Assembly (NCBI GenBank): GCA_031549885.1
Contig: JAVBPD010000048.1
Coordinates: 1-50,155 of the forward strand
Reading direction: 5' to 3'
Origin: WQUF01 sp031549885
Lineage (GTDB): Bacteria > Bacillota > Clostridia > Clostridiales > Clostridiaceae
DNA length: 50,155 bases
Shown: positions 26,730-35,314 of the stretch, in pieces
Numbering within the stretch: the first letter of the stretch is position 1
Layout: the number at the start of each line of letters is the position of its first letter
Translations under genes and position numbers: made by a program
Notes under the pieces: model-generated
What the model was told of the DNA's origin: nothing
Seen by the model: the letters and a program-made list of their open reading frames with translations, nothing else
The model's database searches: none

Positions 26730-27695
26730 TTATTTTTTTCTAAAGTTATCAAGTGCCACTGCTGCAACAAGGACAATACCAATTACAACTTTTTGCCAAT
26801 TAGCAGAAACAGACATAAGGTTTAACCCATTGCGCAAAACACCCATAACTAAAGCGCCTAGTAAAGCTCCAAAAGCAGTTCCTTCTCCACCAGAAAGACT
26901 TGCTCCTCCAATTACTGCAGCTGCAATTGCTTCTAGTTCATAACCATCACCAGCCACAGCTTGAGCAGAATTTAAACGACCAGCTAAAATAACACCAGCA
27001 AGTCCAGCTAAAGCTCCACTCCACACAAAAACTAAAGTTTTCATTTTTTTTACATTTATTCCAGACAATCTAGATGCCTCTTCATTACCCCCAATGGCGT
27101 AAAGGGTTCTTCCAAACCTTGTGTATTTTAAAATAACCCAAGTAATTATAAGCATAATAAATGTAATAACTACAGGAACAGGAATTTTATCAAATAATCT
27201 AGTTTTACCAAGGAATCTTACCATTTCTGGCATGCCAGAAACTGGTTTACCTTCTGATACAACCATAGTAAGTCCACGTCCAATTAACATCATACCAAGG
27301 GTTGCCATAAATGGGGCAAGTTTTAACTTTGTTACAAACAGTCCGCTGCAAAATCCCATTATAGACCCTATTACTATAGCAAGTAAAATTGCAATTATTA
27401 CTGGAACACTATACCGTTGAATAGACAATGCCATACAAATACCAGAAAACGCAAGAACAGAACCAACGGACAAATCAGTCCCACCAATTATAATGGTTAA
27501 AAGTACTGCAAATGCAAGTATAGCATTAATAGAAGATTGAAGCATTACATTAATAATATTATCAAATGTCCTAAAGGTGGGACTTATAATTGCAAGGATG
27601 AGACACATAACAAGTAAAGCTACAAGAGTACCTAATTCTTTTTGAACTTTAAATGTACCTTGTTTCTTTTCTAGTTTAACCGATGACGCTTTCAT
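26730..27695 (-). CDS. RbsC-type sugar ABC permease
   Basis: A 321-residue permease with about ten membrane helices. It carries the family motifs VLLTIIIGGTDLSVGSVLAFSG, GLFVTKLKLAPFMATLGMM and YAIGGNEEASRLSGINVKK (ATPase contact). It overlaps the ATPase gene by 20 bp, with GAGAGGATG placed before the ATG, and the binding-protein gene follows. Confidence 0.93.
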   Translation of the reverse strand: MKASSVKLEKKQGTFKVQKELGTLVALLVMCLILAIISPTFRTFDNIINVMLQSSINAILAFAVLLTIIIGGTDLSVGSVLAFSGICMALSIQRYSVPVIIAILLAIVIGSIMGFCSGLFVTKLKLAPFMATLGMMLIGRGLTMVVSEGKPVSGMPEMVRFLGKTRLFDKIPVPVVITFIMLIITWVILKYTRFGRTLYAIGGNEEASRLSGINVKKMKTLVFVWSGALAGLAGVILAGRLNSAQAVAGDGYELEAIAAAVIGGASLSGGEGTAFGALLGALVMGVLRNGLNLMSVSANWQKVVIGIVLVAAVALDNFRKK

Positions 27696-29229
27696 TTACA
27701 TCCTCTCTTTCCTTTATAAGTATAGATTTTTCCTCAAAATCATTTAATTCATTTATAGCATATTTCATAAGTATGTTTTGATCAGCATCTTTATAATTTA
27801 AGGCTCCTGTTACTCTTCCTTCGTGCATAATATAAATTCTATCACTCATACCTAAAATTTCAGGAAGTTCAGATGAAATCATAATAATTGATATACCCTT
27901 TTTACATAACTTATTCATTAATTTATAGATTTCACTTTTAGCTCCAACATCAATACCTCTTGTAGGCTCATCAAAAATTAAAATGCGACAATCCCTATTT
28001 ACCCACTTAGCAAGTACAACTTTTTGTTGATTGCCGCCAGATAAATTTTTAACCTTTTGATTAACACTTGGGGTCTTAACAGTTAATTCATCGGAAAGTT
28101 TTTTAGATAAATCATTCTCTTTCTTTAAATTAAGAAATATACCTCTATGGATTAGTTTATTTAAATTTGTTAAAGTAATGTTTTCTTTAACAGACATATT
28201 TAACACAAGACCTTGATTTTTTCTATCCTCAGTGAGAAAACCAATTCCATTTTCAATAGCTATTTGAGGAGATTTTATATTAACTTTCTTTCCATCAATA
28301 AAAACCTCTCCAGATTCCATAACATCTGCTCCAAAAACTGCACGCATGGTTTCTGTTCTGCCAGCTCCCATTAAACCAGCAAATCCAATAATCTCTCCTT
28401 CATATGCTACAAAAGAAACATCTTTAACCATAGAGCCTGCTTTAACATGTGAAGCTTTAAGAATAAGCTTTCCCGGCTTGTGTATTTCTCTTGGATATTT
28501 TTCATCTAAATTTCGCCCAACTATTAAGTTTATAATTTCGTCCATGGTAACCTTGCCAAAATCAACAGTAGATATATATGCGCCATCACGCATAATCGTT
28601 GCCCGATCTCCTATTTTAGCAATTTCCTCCATACGATGTGAAATATAAATAATTGAAACTCCCTGTGATTTTAAACGCCTTATTGTTTCAAAAAGCTTAT
28701 CTATTTCTTTATCAGTAAGAGCTGCTGTAGGCTCGTCCATAATTATTATATTAGCGTCAATAGAAAGCACTTTTGCAATTTCAACCATCTGCTGTTGAGC
28801 CACACCTAAATCTTCAACCTTTGTGTTAACATCAATATTAACTTGCAAAGAATCTAAAATTTTCTTAGCATTCTGCTGCATTTTCTTCCAATCAACAAAA
28901 CCATTTTTCACAGGTTGTTTTCCTATAAAAATGTTTTCACAAACAGATAACTTAGGTATTAAATTAAATTCTTGATATATAATTCCAATTCCCTTTTCTT
29001 CAGCTTGTTTATAATTTTGAAAATTAACTTCATTGCCATTGTAAGTTATTATGCCAGCATCTTTTTGTTCAATTCCAACTAAGATTTTTACTAAGGTTGA
29101 TTTACCAGCGCCATTTTCCCCGAGTAAAACATGAACCTCACCTTTTTTAAGTTTTAATTGACATTTCTTACAAGCTTTAACTCCTGGAAAGGACTTTTCA
29201 ATGTCTATCATTTCTAAAATATACTCCAT
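27676..29229 (-). CDS. RbsA-type sugar ABC ATPase (two nucleotide-binding domains)
   Basis: A 517-residue duplicated ATPase. Domain 1 has Walker A GENGAGKST and Walker B IIIMDEPTAALT. Domain 2 begins GFAGLMGAGRTE (a degenerate P-loop, normal for RbsA/MglA) and ends with LSGGNQQKVVLAKW and ILIFDEPTRGIDVG. Length is typical. The start has AAGGGGGTGAGG upstream. It follows the hyi-like gene by 31 bp and powers the importer of this operon. Confidence 0.93.
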   Translation of the reverse strand: MEYILEMIDIEKSFPGVKACKKCQLKLKKGEVHVLLGENGAGKSTLVKILVGIEQKDAGIITYNGNEVNFQNYKQAEEKGIGIIYQEFNLIPKLSVCENIFIGKQPVKNGFVDWKKMQQNAKKILDSLQVNIDVNTKVEDLGVAQQQMVEIAKVLSIDANIIIMDEPTAALTDKEIDKLFETIRRLKSQGVSIIYISHRMEEIAKIGDRATIMRDGAYISTVDFGKVTMDEIINLIVGRNLDEKYPREIHKPGKLILKASHVKAGSMVKDVSFVAYEGEIIGFAGLMGAGRTETMRAVFGADVMESGEVFIDGKKVNIKSPQIAIENGIGFLTEDRKNQGLVLNMSVKENITLTNLNKLIHRGIFLNLKKENDLSKKLSDELTVKTPSVNQKVKNLSGGNQQKVVLAKWVNRDCRILIFDEPTRGIDVGAKSEIYKLMNKLCKKGISIIMISSELPEILGMSDRIYIMHEGRVTGALNYKDADQNILMKYAINELNDFEEKSILIKEREDVNESVIG

Positions 29230-29260
29230 TGCCTCACCCCCTTAAACAAATAACCACAAA

Positions 29261-30040
29261 TTAAAACTCCATTACAGCTTTAACTGCATCTTCATACAAG
29301 CCTTTAGGTGAAAGTTCATAAGCAACATAACCATCATATTTTAAATTTTCCAGTTCTTTAAAAACTGCTCTATAATTTATTTCACCAGTTCCTGGTTCAT
29401 GCCTTCCTGGCACATCTGCAATGTGTATATGCCCAATGGCATCCTTGCACGAGCGCAGTGTTTCTATAATATTGCCATGCATAATATGCATGTGATAAAT
29501 ATCGTAAAGAACCTTGCAATATGGAGAATCAACTATGCGCACAATATCTGCAGCATCATATGTATTTTTTAAAAAATTGCCTTTATGATCAACAAGAGTA
29601 TTAAGTGGCTCAACTACCATAATAATACCTGCTTTTTTTGCATACGGCACAAGAGTTTGTAAACCTTTAAATATTTGAGCAAATTTTGTAGCATCACTTA
29701 ATTCATTATAATGATCGAGCACTACTCCACCTTCACCAAGCGCATTTGAATGCATAACACAACATTTTGCTCCAATTTCTTTAGCTACCTCAAATGATTT
29801 TATTGCAAATTCAACATATTTTTCATAATGTTTAGGATCGCAAAGCGAATAATCCTGATCTCCTGATATTGATGAAATTTCAAGTCCTAAATTTTCACAT
29901 GTGTTTTTAATTTTTGAAATATCTTTTTCTTGCCATGTCCAAAATTCAACTGCATTAAACCCTGAATCTTTTGCAATTTTAAATCTATCGTAAAAATCAA
30001 CTTGTGGTGTAAATATTTCAATGCAAGAAGATTTTTTCAT
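29261..30040 (-). CDS. Hydroxypyruvate-isomerase-like TIM-barrel protein
   Basis: A 259-residue xylose-isomerase-like TIM-barrel protein. The pattern VVEPLNT, VLYDIYHMHIMHGN, IGHIHIADVPGRHEPGTGEINY and YDGYVAYELSPKG matches hydroxypyruvate isomerases, with metal-binding Glu, Asp and His residues in place. In an inositol operon it could instead act as an IolI/IolH-type inosose isomerase or epimerase, linking inositol isomers to the IolE route. It is the first gene of the importer-iolG operon and has a near-consensus promoter. Confidence 0.82.
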   Translation of the reverse strand: MKKSSCIEIFTPQVDFYDRFKIAKDSGFNAVEFWTWQEKDISKIKNTCENLGLEISSISGDQDYSLCDPKHYEKYVEFAIKSFEVAKEIGAKCCVMHSNALGEGGVVLDHYNELSDATKFAQIFKGLQTLVPYAKKAGIIMVVEPLNTLVDHKGNFLKNTYDAADIVRIVDSPYCKVLYDIYHMHIMHGNIIETLRSCKDAIGHIHIADVPGRHEPGTGEINYRAVFKELENLKYDGYVAYELSPKGLYEDAVKAVMEF

Positions 30041-30094
30041 AAATATATCTCCTCTCTTTTATTGCTAAACTAACAGTTAAACAATTACAAGTTA

Positions 30095-30123
30095 ATTATA
30101 TGTTGATGGAAATTTCATGTCAA
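30095..30123 (-). promoter_or_regulatory. Strong sigma-A promoter of the importer-iolG operon
   Basis: Exact consensus TTGACA and TATAAT separated by 17 bp, ending about 55 bp before the first ATG. A promoter this strong implies tight control by a repressor. Confidence 0.9.
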
Positions 30124-30133
30124 TAGAAAAGTA

Positions 30134-30145
30134 GCAAACGTTTGC
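30134..30145. promoter_or_regulatory. LacI-family operator
   Basis: GCAAACGTTTGC is a perfect 12-bp palindrome with the central CG typical of LacI/PurR-family sites. It starts 10 bp upstream of the -35. The LacI-type regulator 6 kb away in the same island is the obvious candidate ligand; a CcpA-like protein is less likely because the outer half-site bases are GC rather than TG. Confidence 0.75.
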
Positions 30146-30177
30146 GTTTTTATTTTAACAATCTACCAATGCAACTA

Positions 30178-30228
30178 ATAAAAGGCTTTTACAGAATTTT
30201 AAAAATAAATTCTGCAAAAACCTTTTAT
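30178..30228 (-). terminator. Terminator of the propeller-protein gene
   Basis: An imperfect long stem (ATAAAAGG / CCTTTTAT, TTTT / AAAA, CAGAATTT / AAATTCTG, with three single mismatches) with a 7-nt loop overlaps the stop codon of the secreted protein gene and has A/T-rich arms. Confidence 0.6.
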
Positions 30229-32243
30229 GGCCTTAATATATTTCCAAGTATATTTTGTATGGACATCTTAGAATAAGGAGGATCGGAGTTTGATGTAATA
30301 GGCGATAGATATATTGTTGCATAATATTCATACCCTAAAGTGAAATCTATCTTTCTATCTAAGCTTGGAGCCTGAGAATTTATAGTTTTTCCAATATCAT
30401 ATCTTAAAGTTTTATAATTCATCGGTGTTATATTGTATAAAGTATACCCAAAGTAAGGGGTTTTAATAGGCAATCTAACATAGGTATATGGTATTTCAGT
30501 AAAATTTGGATATGATGAGGCAATTCCAGCGCAGCTAATTGGCTTTAAATTGTAATTTGAAACCACAGGTAGTAAATTATCTAAAGTTATATTTTGTAAA
30601 TTTATATGCGCTTTACTTGGCACATATAAATTTGATTTGCTATAGAGCACTACCTGCCTAACGTTTAAAAAGCGAGGTTTTATAAGTTTTAAATCTTTTT
30701 TATTTATGGCTGGAGCAGCTTTAACATCCAATGTCTCAACCATAGGGTTATAAGTATCATCAGGATCATATCCAGATTTAACAGTAGTTACTATGTATTC
30801 ACCAATAGGAAGTTCAGAGACTTCTGCGCCAGAATTAAGCACATTTCCATTTTTATCTACTTGTTTAAATTTATTATAATTTCCACCTGCATCTGTTGTG
30901 CTAGTGAAATAATAAAGCTTGCCTAAAGATGTATCACTAGGATCTTTATAAACTTTGCTTTCAAGATATACATCTGCACCTTCTATAGGATCAAGTGTTA
31001 ACTTTTCAAGAACTTTTCCAGAAACAGAATTTGCAGGAGAAATCTTAATTAATCGGTTAAAATAATTAGGGCTAAGCCATATGTTTGTTCCATCAAAAGT
31101 AGCGCTTCGCCCTCTATTTGCAGTTATTGTGATAGAATTTCCAATATTTGTAGTATTTGGGCCACTAAAGTCATATGATGTAAAATTATTACCATCTACA
31201 TTATATTTCACAAACAAGTTACTTGTATTATGAAAAAGCCATATATTATCACCATCAAAAGTTGCAGCTTGATAATTAGTTTTTAAAGTTGTACAACTAA
31301 TATCAAAATATGTAATATTACCATTAGAATTTACACGAGCTATCTTATTGGCATTGTGTGGAATAAGCCAAGAATATCCTTTTGCATATACTCCACATGC
31401 AAATTTATAAGAACCTGGATCAGTATATCCAGTTGGTAGTGGATATCCTGTAAAAGATGGTGTAGATGTTGGTAAAATCCTCACTACACGGTCAGAGCCC
31501 TGTGGTACGGCCCATACATAAGTTCCATCAAAAATACCGCCTTTAAACCAATAGACACTTTCTTGAGAATCTAGTAAATTACCTCTATCTGCAGGGCTTT
31601 GAATGCTATATGCACCCATTTGTCCTATTGTTGTAGATTGAGTGTCAACTCTTAGAAACCTATTACAATTATAGGGCATCATCCATACATATCTTCCATC
31701 AAATGTACAACCAGTAAGTCTACCAAGGTTTGTTCCTAAGGTTCCTGAATTTGTTACAGGATATTCAACCATACTGTTATCACTAACTTTTACTCTAATT
31801 ACAGAATTTACATTATATGGAACTAACCAAATATAGGTTCCATCAAAAACCCCTCCATAAAATAAATTTGAATTAGCGCTTATAGTGGTAAGCCCTGCAG
31901 TAAAAGGTACTTGTGTTCTTAAGCCTGTTGCCACATTAAATTTTAATATTTGTTTAACAGGAGAATTATGAGGTATCATCCAAAGATTATTTCCATCATG
32001 AACAGTAGAAAGATAAGCAGCGCTTCCAGTAAAAGTAGAATGTTCATATCCTGTTATCCATATTCCACTATTTAGGGGGTTGGGTTCTACTGCTTTCGAA
32101 TAGCTAAATCCATCGCATACTTGAATAGGAGTTGCTCCATAAACATCAGTATTTATTTTTAGTGGGTTAAAGATAACAATGAAAAATAAAACGGATATTG
32201 TAATGGATACATACTTAAGGAACAATTTATACCTTATACTCAT
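30225..32243 (-). CDS. Secreted protein with seven propeller-like repeats and a carboxypeptidase-regulatory-like domain
   Basis: A 672-residue exported protein. The N-terminal signal peptide ends near DVYGA. It is followed by seven repeats of about 50 residues built on FDGTYVW-x-x-P-x-N (HDGNNLWMIPHN, FDGTYIWLVPYN, FDGRYVWMMPYN, FDGTYVWAVPQG, YAKGYSWLIPHN, FDGDNIWLFHNT, FDGTNIWLSPNY), which suggests a seven-bladed beta-propeller. Residues about 405-510 resemble a carboxypeptidase-regulatory (Ig-like) domain (VSGKVLEKLTLDPIEGADVYL ... GEYIVTTVKSGY). The last 150 residues are unrecognised. There is no sortase motif or membrane anchor. It is divergent from the sipW locus with overlapping promoters, so it is probably part of the same surface system. 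Function unknown. Confidence 0.8.
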   Translation of the reverse strand: MSIRYKLFLKYVSITISVLFFIVIFNPLKINTDVYGATPIQVCDGFSYSKAVEPNPLNSGIWITGYEHSTFTGSAAYLSTVHDGNNLWMIPHNSPVKQILKFNVATGLRTQVPFTAGLTTISANSNLFYGGVFDGTYIWLVPYNVNSVIRVKVSDNSMVEYPVTNSGTLGTNLGRLTGCTFDGRYVWMMPYNCNRFLRVDTQSTTIGQMGAYSIQSPADRGNLLDSQESVYWFKGGIFDGTYVWAVPQGSDRVVRILPTSTPSFTGYPLPTGYTDPGSYKFACGVYAKGYSWLIPHNANKIARVNSNGNITYFDISCTTLKTNYQAATFDGDNIWLFHNTSNLFVKYNVDGNNFTSYDFSGPNTTNIGNSITITANRGRSATFDGTNIWLSPNYFNRLIKISPANSVSGKVLEKLTLDPIEGADVYLESKVYKDPSDTSLGKLYYFTSTTDAGGNYNKFKQVDKNGNVLNSGAEVSELPIGEYIVTTVKSGYDPDDTYNPMVETLDVKAAPAINKKDLKLIKPRFLNVRQVVLYSKSNLYVPSKAHINLQNITLDNLLPVVSNYNLKPISCAGIASSYPNFTEIPYTYVRLPIKTPYFGYTLYNITPMNYKTLRYDIGKTINSQAPSLDRKIDFTLGYEYYATIYLSPITSNSDPPYSKMSIQNILGNILRP

Positions 32244-32279
32244 ATTTTACTTTTCTCCTTCGATACCTTTAGATATTTA

Positions 32280-32309
32280 TTGTATATTTTGTTCAAAGAT
32301 AAATATAAT
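32280..32309 (+). promoter_or_regulatory. Promoter of the sipW locus
   Basis: TTGTAT, 18-bp spacer, TATAAT, about 85 bp upstream of the sipW start. Its -10 box coincides with the -10 of the opposing promoter. Confidence 0.55.
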
Positions 32310-32333
32310 ATGTATTTATATGATTTAATACAA
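32305..32333 (-). promoter_or_regulatory. Promoter of the propeller-protein gene
   Basis: TTGTAT, 17-bp spacer, TATTAT reading away from sipW. The two -10 boxes share five bases, so only one polymerase can occupy the region at a time. Confidence 0.5.
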
Positions 32334-32393
32334 AAATTTTACGAATATAATTGCCATTTTAGTGAAATATTATTAAAAAGGAGATAAATTGTT

Positions 32394-32963
32394 TTGATAA
32401 GAACGAAAAATTTAAGAATAAAAAAGAATAAACTAGTTATTTTACTAAATATGTTGTTTTATGTATTTATTATAGCTATTATAATATCCACAACTATTTT
32501 TATGTTTAGCACAGAAAAAAACAAATCAATTTTTGGTTTTAGACATTATACCATTTTATCTGATAGCATGTTTCCCACATACAAAAAAGGTGATTTAATT
32601 TTTATAAAGCTAGCCAGTTATGAAGAAGTTAAAGTTAATGATGCAATTACATTCTATATAAATGATAACTCACCTATAACAGTTACACATAGAGTTACGA
32701 AGATTTTACATGAAGATGGAAAGACTAAATTTATTACAAAGGGCGACAAAAATAATAGCGAGGATATAGCAGCTGTTGATGGGGAAAATGTAGTGGGAAT
32801 TGTATGTGGAAGTTTTCCTAAACTAGGTAGCATAATAAATACCTTAATAAATCATATTTTTATCATTGTAACTATATTAGTTGTACTTATAATATTAAAT
32901 ATTTATACACAAACATTTAACAAAACTAGAAAATCAAAATACAAAAGAAAATACAAATTTTAA
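32394..32963 (+). CDS. sipW: Signal peptidase I, SipW (ER/archaeal) type
   Basis: A 189-residue membrane protease with an N-terminal helix (about 15-38), catalytic Ser58 in ILSDSMFPTYKKGD, His99 in VTVTHRVTKI in place of the usual bacterial Lys, GDKN further on, and a C-terminal helix (about 150-172). This Ser/His arrangement defines the S26B SipW group that processes biofilm-fibre proteins. It starts at TTG with AAGGAG 10 nt before it. The four following genes encode probable substrates. Confidence 0.9.
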   Translation: MIRTKNLRIKKNKLVILLNMLFYVFIIAIIISTTIFMFSTEKNKSIFGFRHYTILSDSMFPTYKKGDLIFIKLASYEEVKVNDAITFYINDNSPITVTHRVTKILHEDGKTKFITKGDKNNSEDIAAVDGENVVGIVCGSFPKLGSIINTLINHIFIIVTILVVLIILNIYTQTFNKTRKSKYKRKYKF

Positions 32964-33027
32964 GATAATAAAATAATTTTTTTCCAATTAGTAATATTTA
33001 TCAGCAAAAGTTAAAGGAGTTTTAGTT

Positions 33028-34041
33028 ATGAAAAAAATATCAATATTATTCTTAATAATTATTATTTGTTCAGGAGTTATATTAGCAGGAACTTATACAT
33101 GGTGGAGCAGCGTTAATGTAGTTTACAATAAATTACAAGCTTCTGATACTCAAGGGCTTAAAATATATGAAGAATTTACTCCAACAGATGCATGGGTTCC
33201 AGGTGTAATTGTAGATAAAAATGTTAAAATCATAAACACAAATACTGGTGGTGTTGTGGCTAGAGTTAGTTTAAAGGAAATTATTCAGTTATATTCATTA
33301 AGTGGTACTACACATGATCTTGAGGTTTTCTATCAAGATGATGATCCAAGTTATGATGAAGAAACTCAAAAACCTATAGTTACAAGCGATACTGCAATTG
33401 CGGCGCTTGCAGCGTCTACAAATGGTTATACTCAGCTTACATCAGGTTTATCTACTACTGCTGCTGATATTGATGGACTTAATGTTTATAAAAAAACATC
33501 ATCAACAGGCAAAGACTATTATTTTGCATATTATAAAGACCCTGATTCAGGATACAATCAAATAGTTGATATAGCAAATTTAGATCAAGGTATCAACAAT
33601 GCTGTCTTTAGGTTCCCATTTTACCAAGTAGATCAAAATCTTTCTAAAGATGGAATATATGATCCTGCAGATCCAAATGCAATTGCTGATCATACTGCTG
33701 ATGGTATAGTGTTAACTTTTGGGACCAATGTTAATAATGACACAAACCCTTGGGGTGGGCCAACTGATGCTTGGTATTATGGAGGAGATGGTTATTACTA
33801 TTATGGTCGAGTTTTAGATGCAAACGTTGTAGAAACTACACCACTTTTAGTATCATTGAGGCTTTCTGAAACTGCTGGAAATCAATTTAAAAATATGAAA
33901 TATGAAATAGATGTTACCCTTGAGGGTGTTCAAGCCACTGTAAATGCTGTACAAAATACTTGGAAAGGTGAATCTACAAATTTTCAAACAGAAAATCCAG
34001 CTGTATGGGGTATATTATCTCCCATGCTTTCACAAGACTAA
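33028..34041 (+). CDS. SipW-dependent exported fibre protein (BsaA-like)
   Basis: A 337-residue exported protein. The signal peptide carries the SipW-type junction LAGTYTWWSS. The mature part opens with EEFTPTDAWVPGVIVDKNVKIINTNTGGVVARVSLKEI, as in the Clostridium perfringens BsaA group, and has a later DAWYYGGDGYYYYGRVLDANVVETTPLL segment. These proteins assemble into pellicle or biofilm fibres. It follows sipW by 64 bp with AAAGGAG before the ATG. It is the longest of the four and probably the main fibre subunit. Confidence 0.82.
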   Translation: MKKISILFLIIIICSGVILAGTYTWWSSVNVVYNKLQASDTQGLKIYEEFTPTDAWVPGVIVDKNVKIINTNTGGVVARVSLKEIIQLYSLSGTTHDLEVFYQDDDPSYDEETQKPIVTSDTAIAALAASTNGYTQLTSGLSTTAADIDGLNVYKKTSSTGKDYYFAYYKDPDSGYNQIVDIANLDQGINNAVFRFPFYQVDQNLSKDGIYDPADPNAIADHTADGIVLTFGTNVNNDTNPWGGPTDAWYYGGDGYYYYGRVLDANVVETTPLLVSLRLSETAGNQFKNMKYEIDVTLEGVQATVNAVQNTWKGESTNFQTENPAVWGILSPMLSQD

Positions 34042-34093
34042 TATAAATTTATTTTAAAAATATCTTTGTATTAGAGCTTTGAGGTGATTGCTA

Positions 34094-34645
34094 ATGAGTC
34101 TACTTAAAAAAGTCTGCATATTAATTATCTGCATAATATTCATAACAAATTTAACTTATTCAAATGAAAAAAAGCTTCCAGATGGCGTTGTTATTGGAGA
34201 TACAGAAGGAGTTAAAGTAAGTATAGATGGAAAGTATTTTATATATGCAAACAATATAGCTCCAGGTGATACTATTAAAAAGAAAGTGCTCATGAAAAAT
34301 AATACAAATAATATCTTATATAATTTATTTTTATCCACAAGCAATATAATTGAAACTGGGAATATTAACATGGCAGATAGAATTTTAATAACCATTAAGG
34401 TTCAAGACAAAGTTATCTTTACTGGAGATCCCTCTGGAAAAGGAAGTGGAGATTTTGCTAATTTAAATATGAAAAAAACGCCTTTATTTTTAGGAAAATT
34501 TTATCCAGATGAAATTAAAGATATGGATGTTGATTTCTTTTTCCAAGGAGAGGAGCTTAAAAGCACAGAAACTGGAAGCATACTATTTGACTGGGCTTTT
34601 AGCGCATCCTTTGAGGAATATGTTTTACCAAAGGCTGGATTTTAG
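34094..34645 (+). CDS. Small exported TasA/CalY-like protein of the SipW locus
   Basis: About 183 residues after choosing the ATG that follows GAGGTG at 7 nt (an in-frame TTG two codons earlier overlaps nothing useful). An N-terminal signal peptide is followed by a compact beta-rich domain with IAPGDTIKKKVLMKNNTNNILYNL, a pattern also seen in TasA/camelysin folds. There is no SipW-type TYxW junction. It may be a minor fibre component or initiator, like BsaB. Identity rests on context more than on sequence. Confidence 0.65.
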   Translation: MSLLKKVCILIICIIFITNLTYSNEKKLPDGVVIGDTEGVKVSIDGKYFIYANNIAPGDTIKKKVLMKNNTNNILYNLFLSTSNIIETGNINMADRILITIKVQDKVIFTGDPSGKGSGDFANLNMKKTPLFLGKFYPDEIKDMDVDFFFQGEELKSTETGSILFDWAFSASFEEYVLPKAGF

Positions 34646-34667
34646 AGATTGGAAGTGATATTTATTT

Positions 34668-35306
34668 ATGCCTATAGATAAAAGGTTTATTAATTTAATT
34701 TTAATCTTTATTTTAATGAGCATTATTTTTATAGTTATAATTACATCAAATTCTCTTTCATTTCAACATTCACATAGCAATTTAGTAAATGAAAATAAAG
34801 TTTCTGATATTAGATGTATAATAGAAGAAAACTTCTCAAATATATCATCAGTTTTTGAAGGCCAGACAGTTCTTAAGGAAGTATTTGTTCACAACATCAG
34901 CACCTTCCCTGCATTTATAAGAGTTTCTTTTTTCCCTAATTTTTTTAATGATACATTAAATATTATTACAGATTCAAATTTAGTTAGTTTTAATGTAAAT
35001 AGCAATTGGATAGATGGAAAAGACGGATATTATTATTATTCAAAGATTTTAATGCCAGGAGAAAAAATAATAAATCCCATAATTTCATTTGTAAAAATAA
35101 ATAATACAGCATATGATCCAAATAATACTCAATATAAGTTAATCATAGACGTAACATCAGAAGCCTGTGGAGTTTTAAGGGATTATCCTTTTCAGAGATC
35201 CTGGTGGGACTATGATGGAACTTCAGCTATATCTTCACCAATAAGCGATATCAATAACATTTTAAAACAAGAAACTGATTCTTATTTTGCAAATTATAAT
35301 AATTAA
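34668..35306 (+). CDS. BsaA-like accessory exported protein
   Basis: A 212-residue protein with an uncleaved-looking N-terminal helix (about 8-28). Its core parallels the neighbouring fibre proteins: IIEENFSNISSVFEGQTVLKEVFVHNISTFPAFIRVSFF, DGKDGYYYYSKILMPGEKI, and the ending RSWWDYDGTS. The TYxWFS processing site is missing, so it may stay membrane-anchored, perhaps as a base or cap of the fibre. It lies 22 bp after the previous gene. Confidence 0.65.
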   Translation: MPIDKRFINLILIFILMSIIFIVIITSNSLSFQHSHSNLVNENKVSDIRCIIEENFSNISSVFEGQTVLKEVFVHNISTFPAFIRVSFFPNFFNDTLNIITDSNLVSFNVNSNWIDGKDGYYYYSKILMPGEKIINPIISFVKINNTAYDPNNTQYKLIIDVTSEACGVLRDYPFQRSWWDYDGTSAISSPISDINNILKQETDSYFANYNN

Positions 35307-35314
35307 GGTGAAAA

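Noticed and set aside
26365..26943. A long plus-strand open frame opposite the sugar-binding protein and permease genes
   Set aside because: It is antisense to the Thr/Ser-rich linker and the lipoprotein gene, has Val/Pro-rich low complexity and no ribosome site, so it is a shadow of the real genes.
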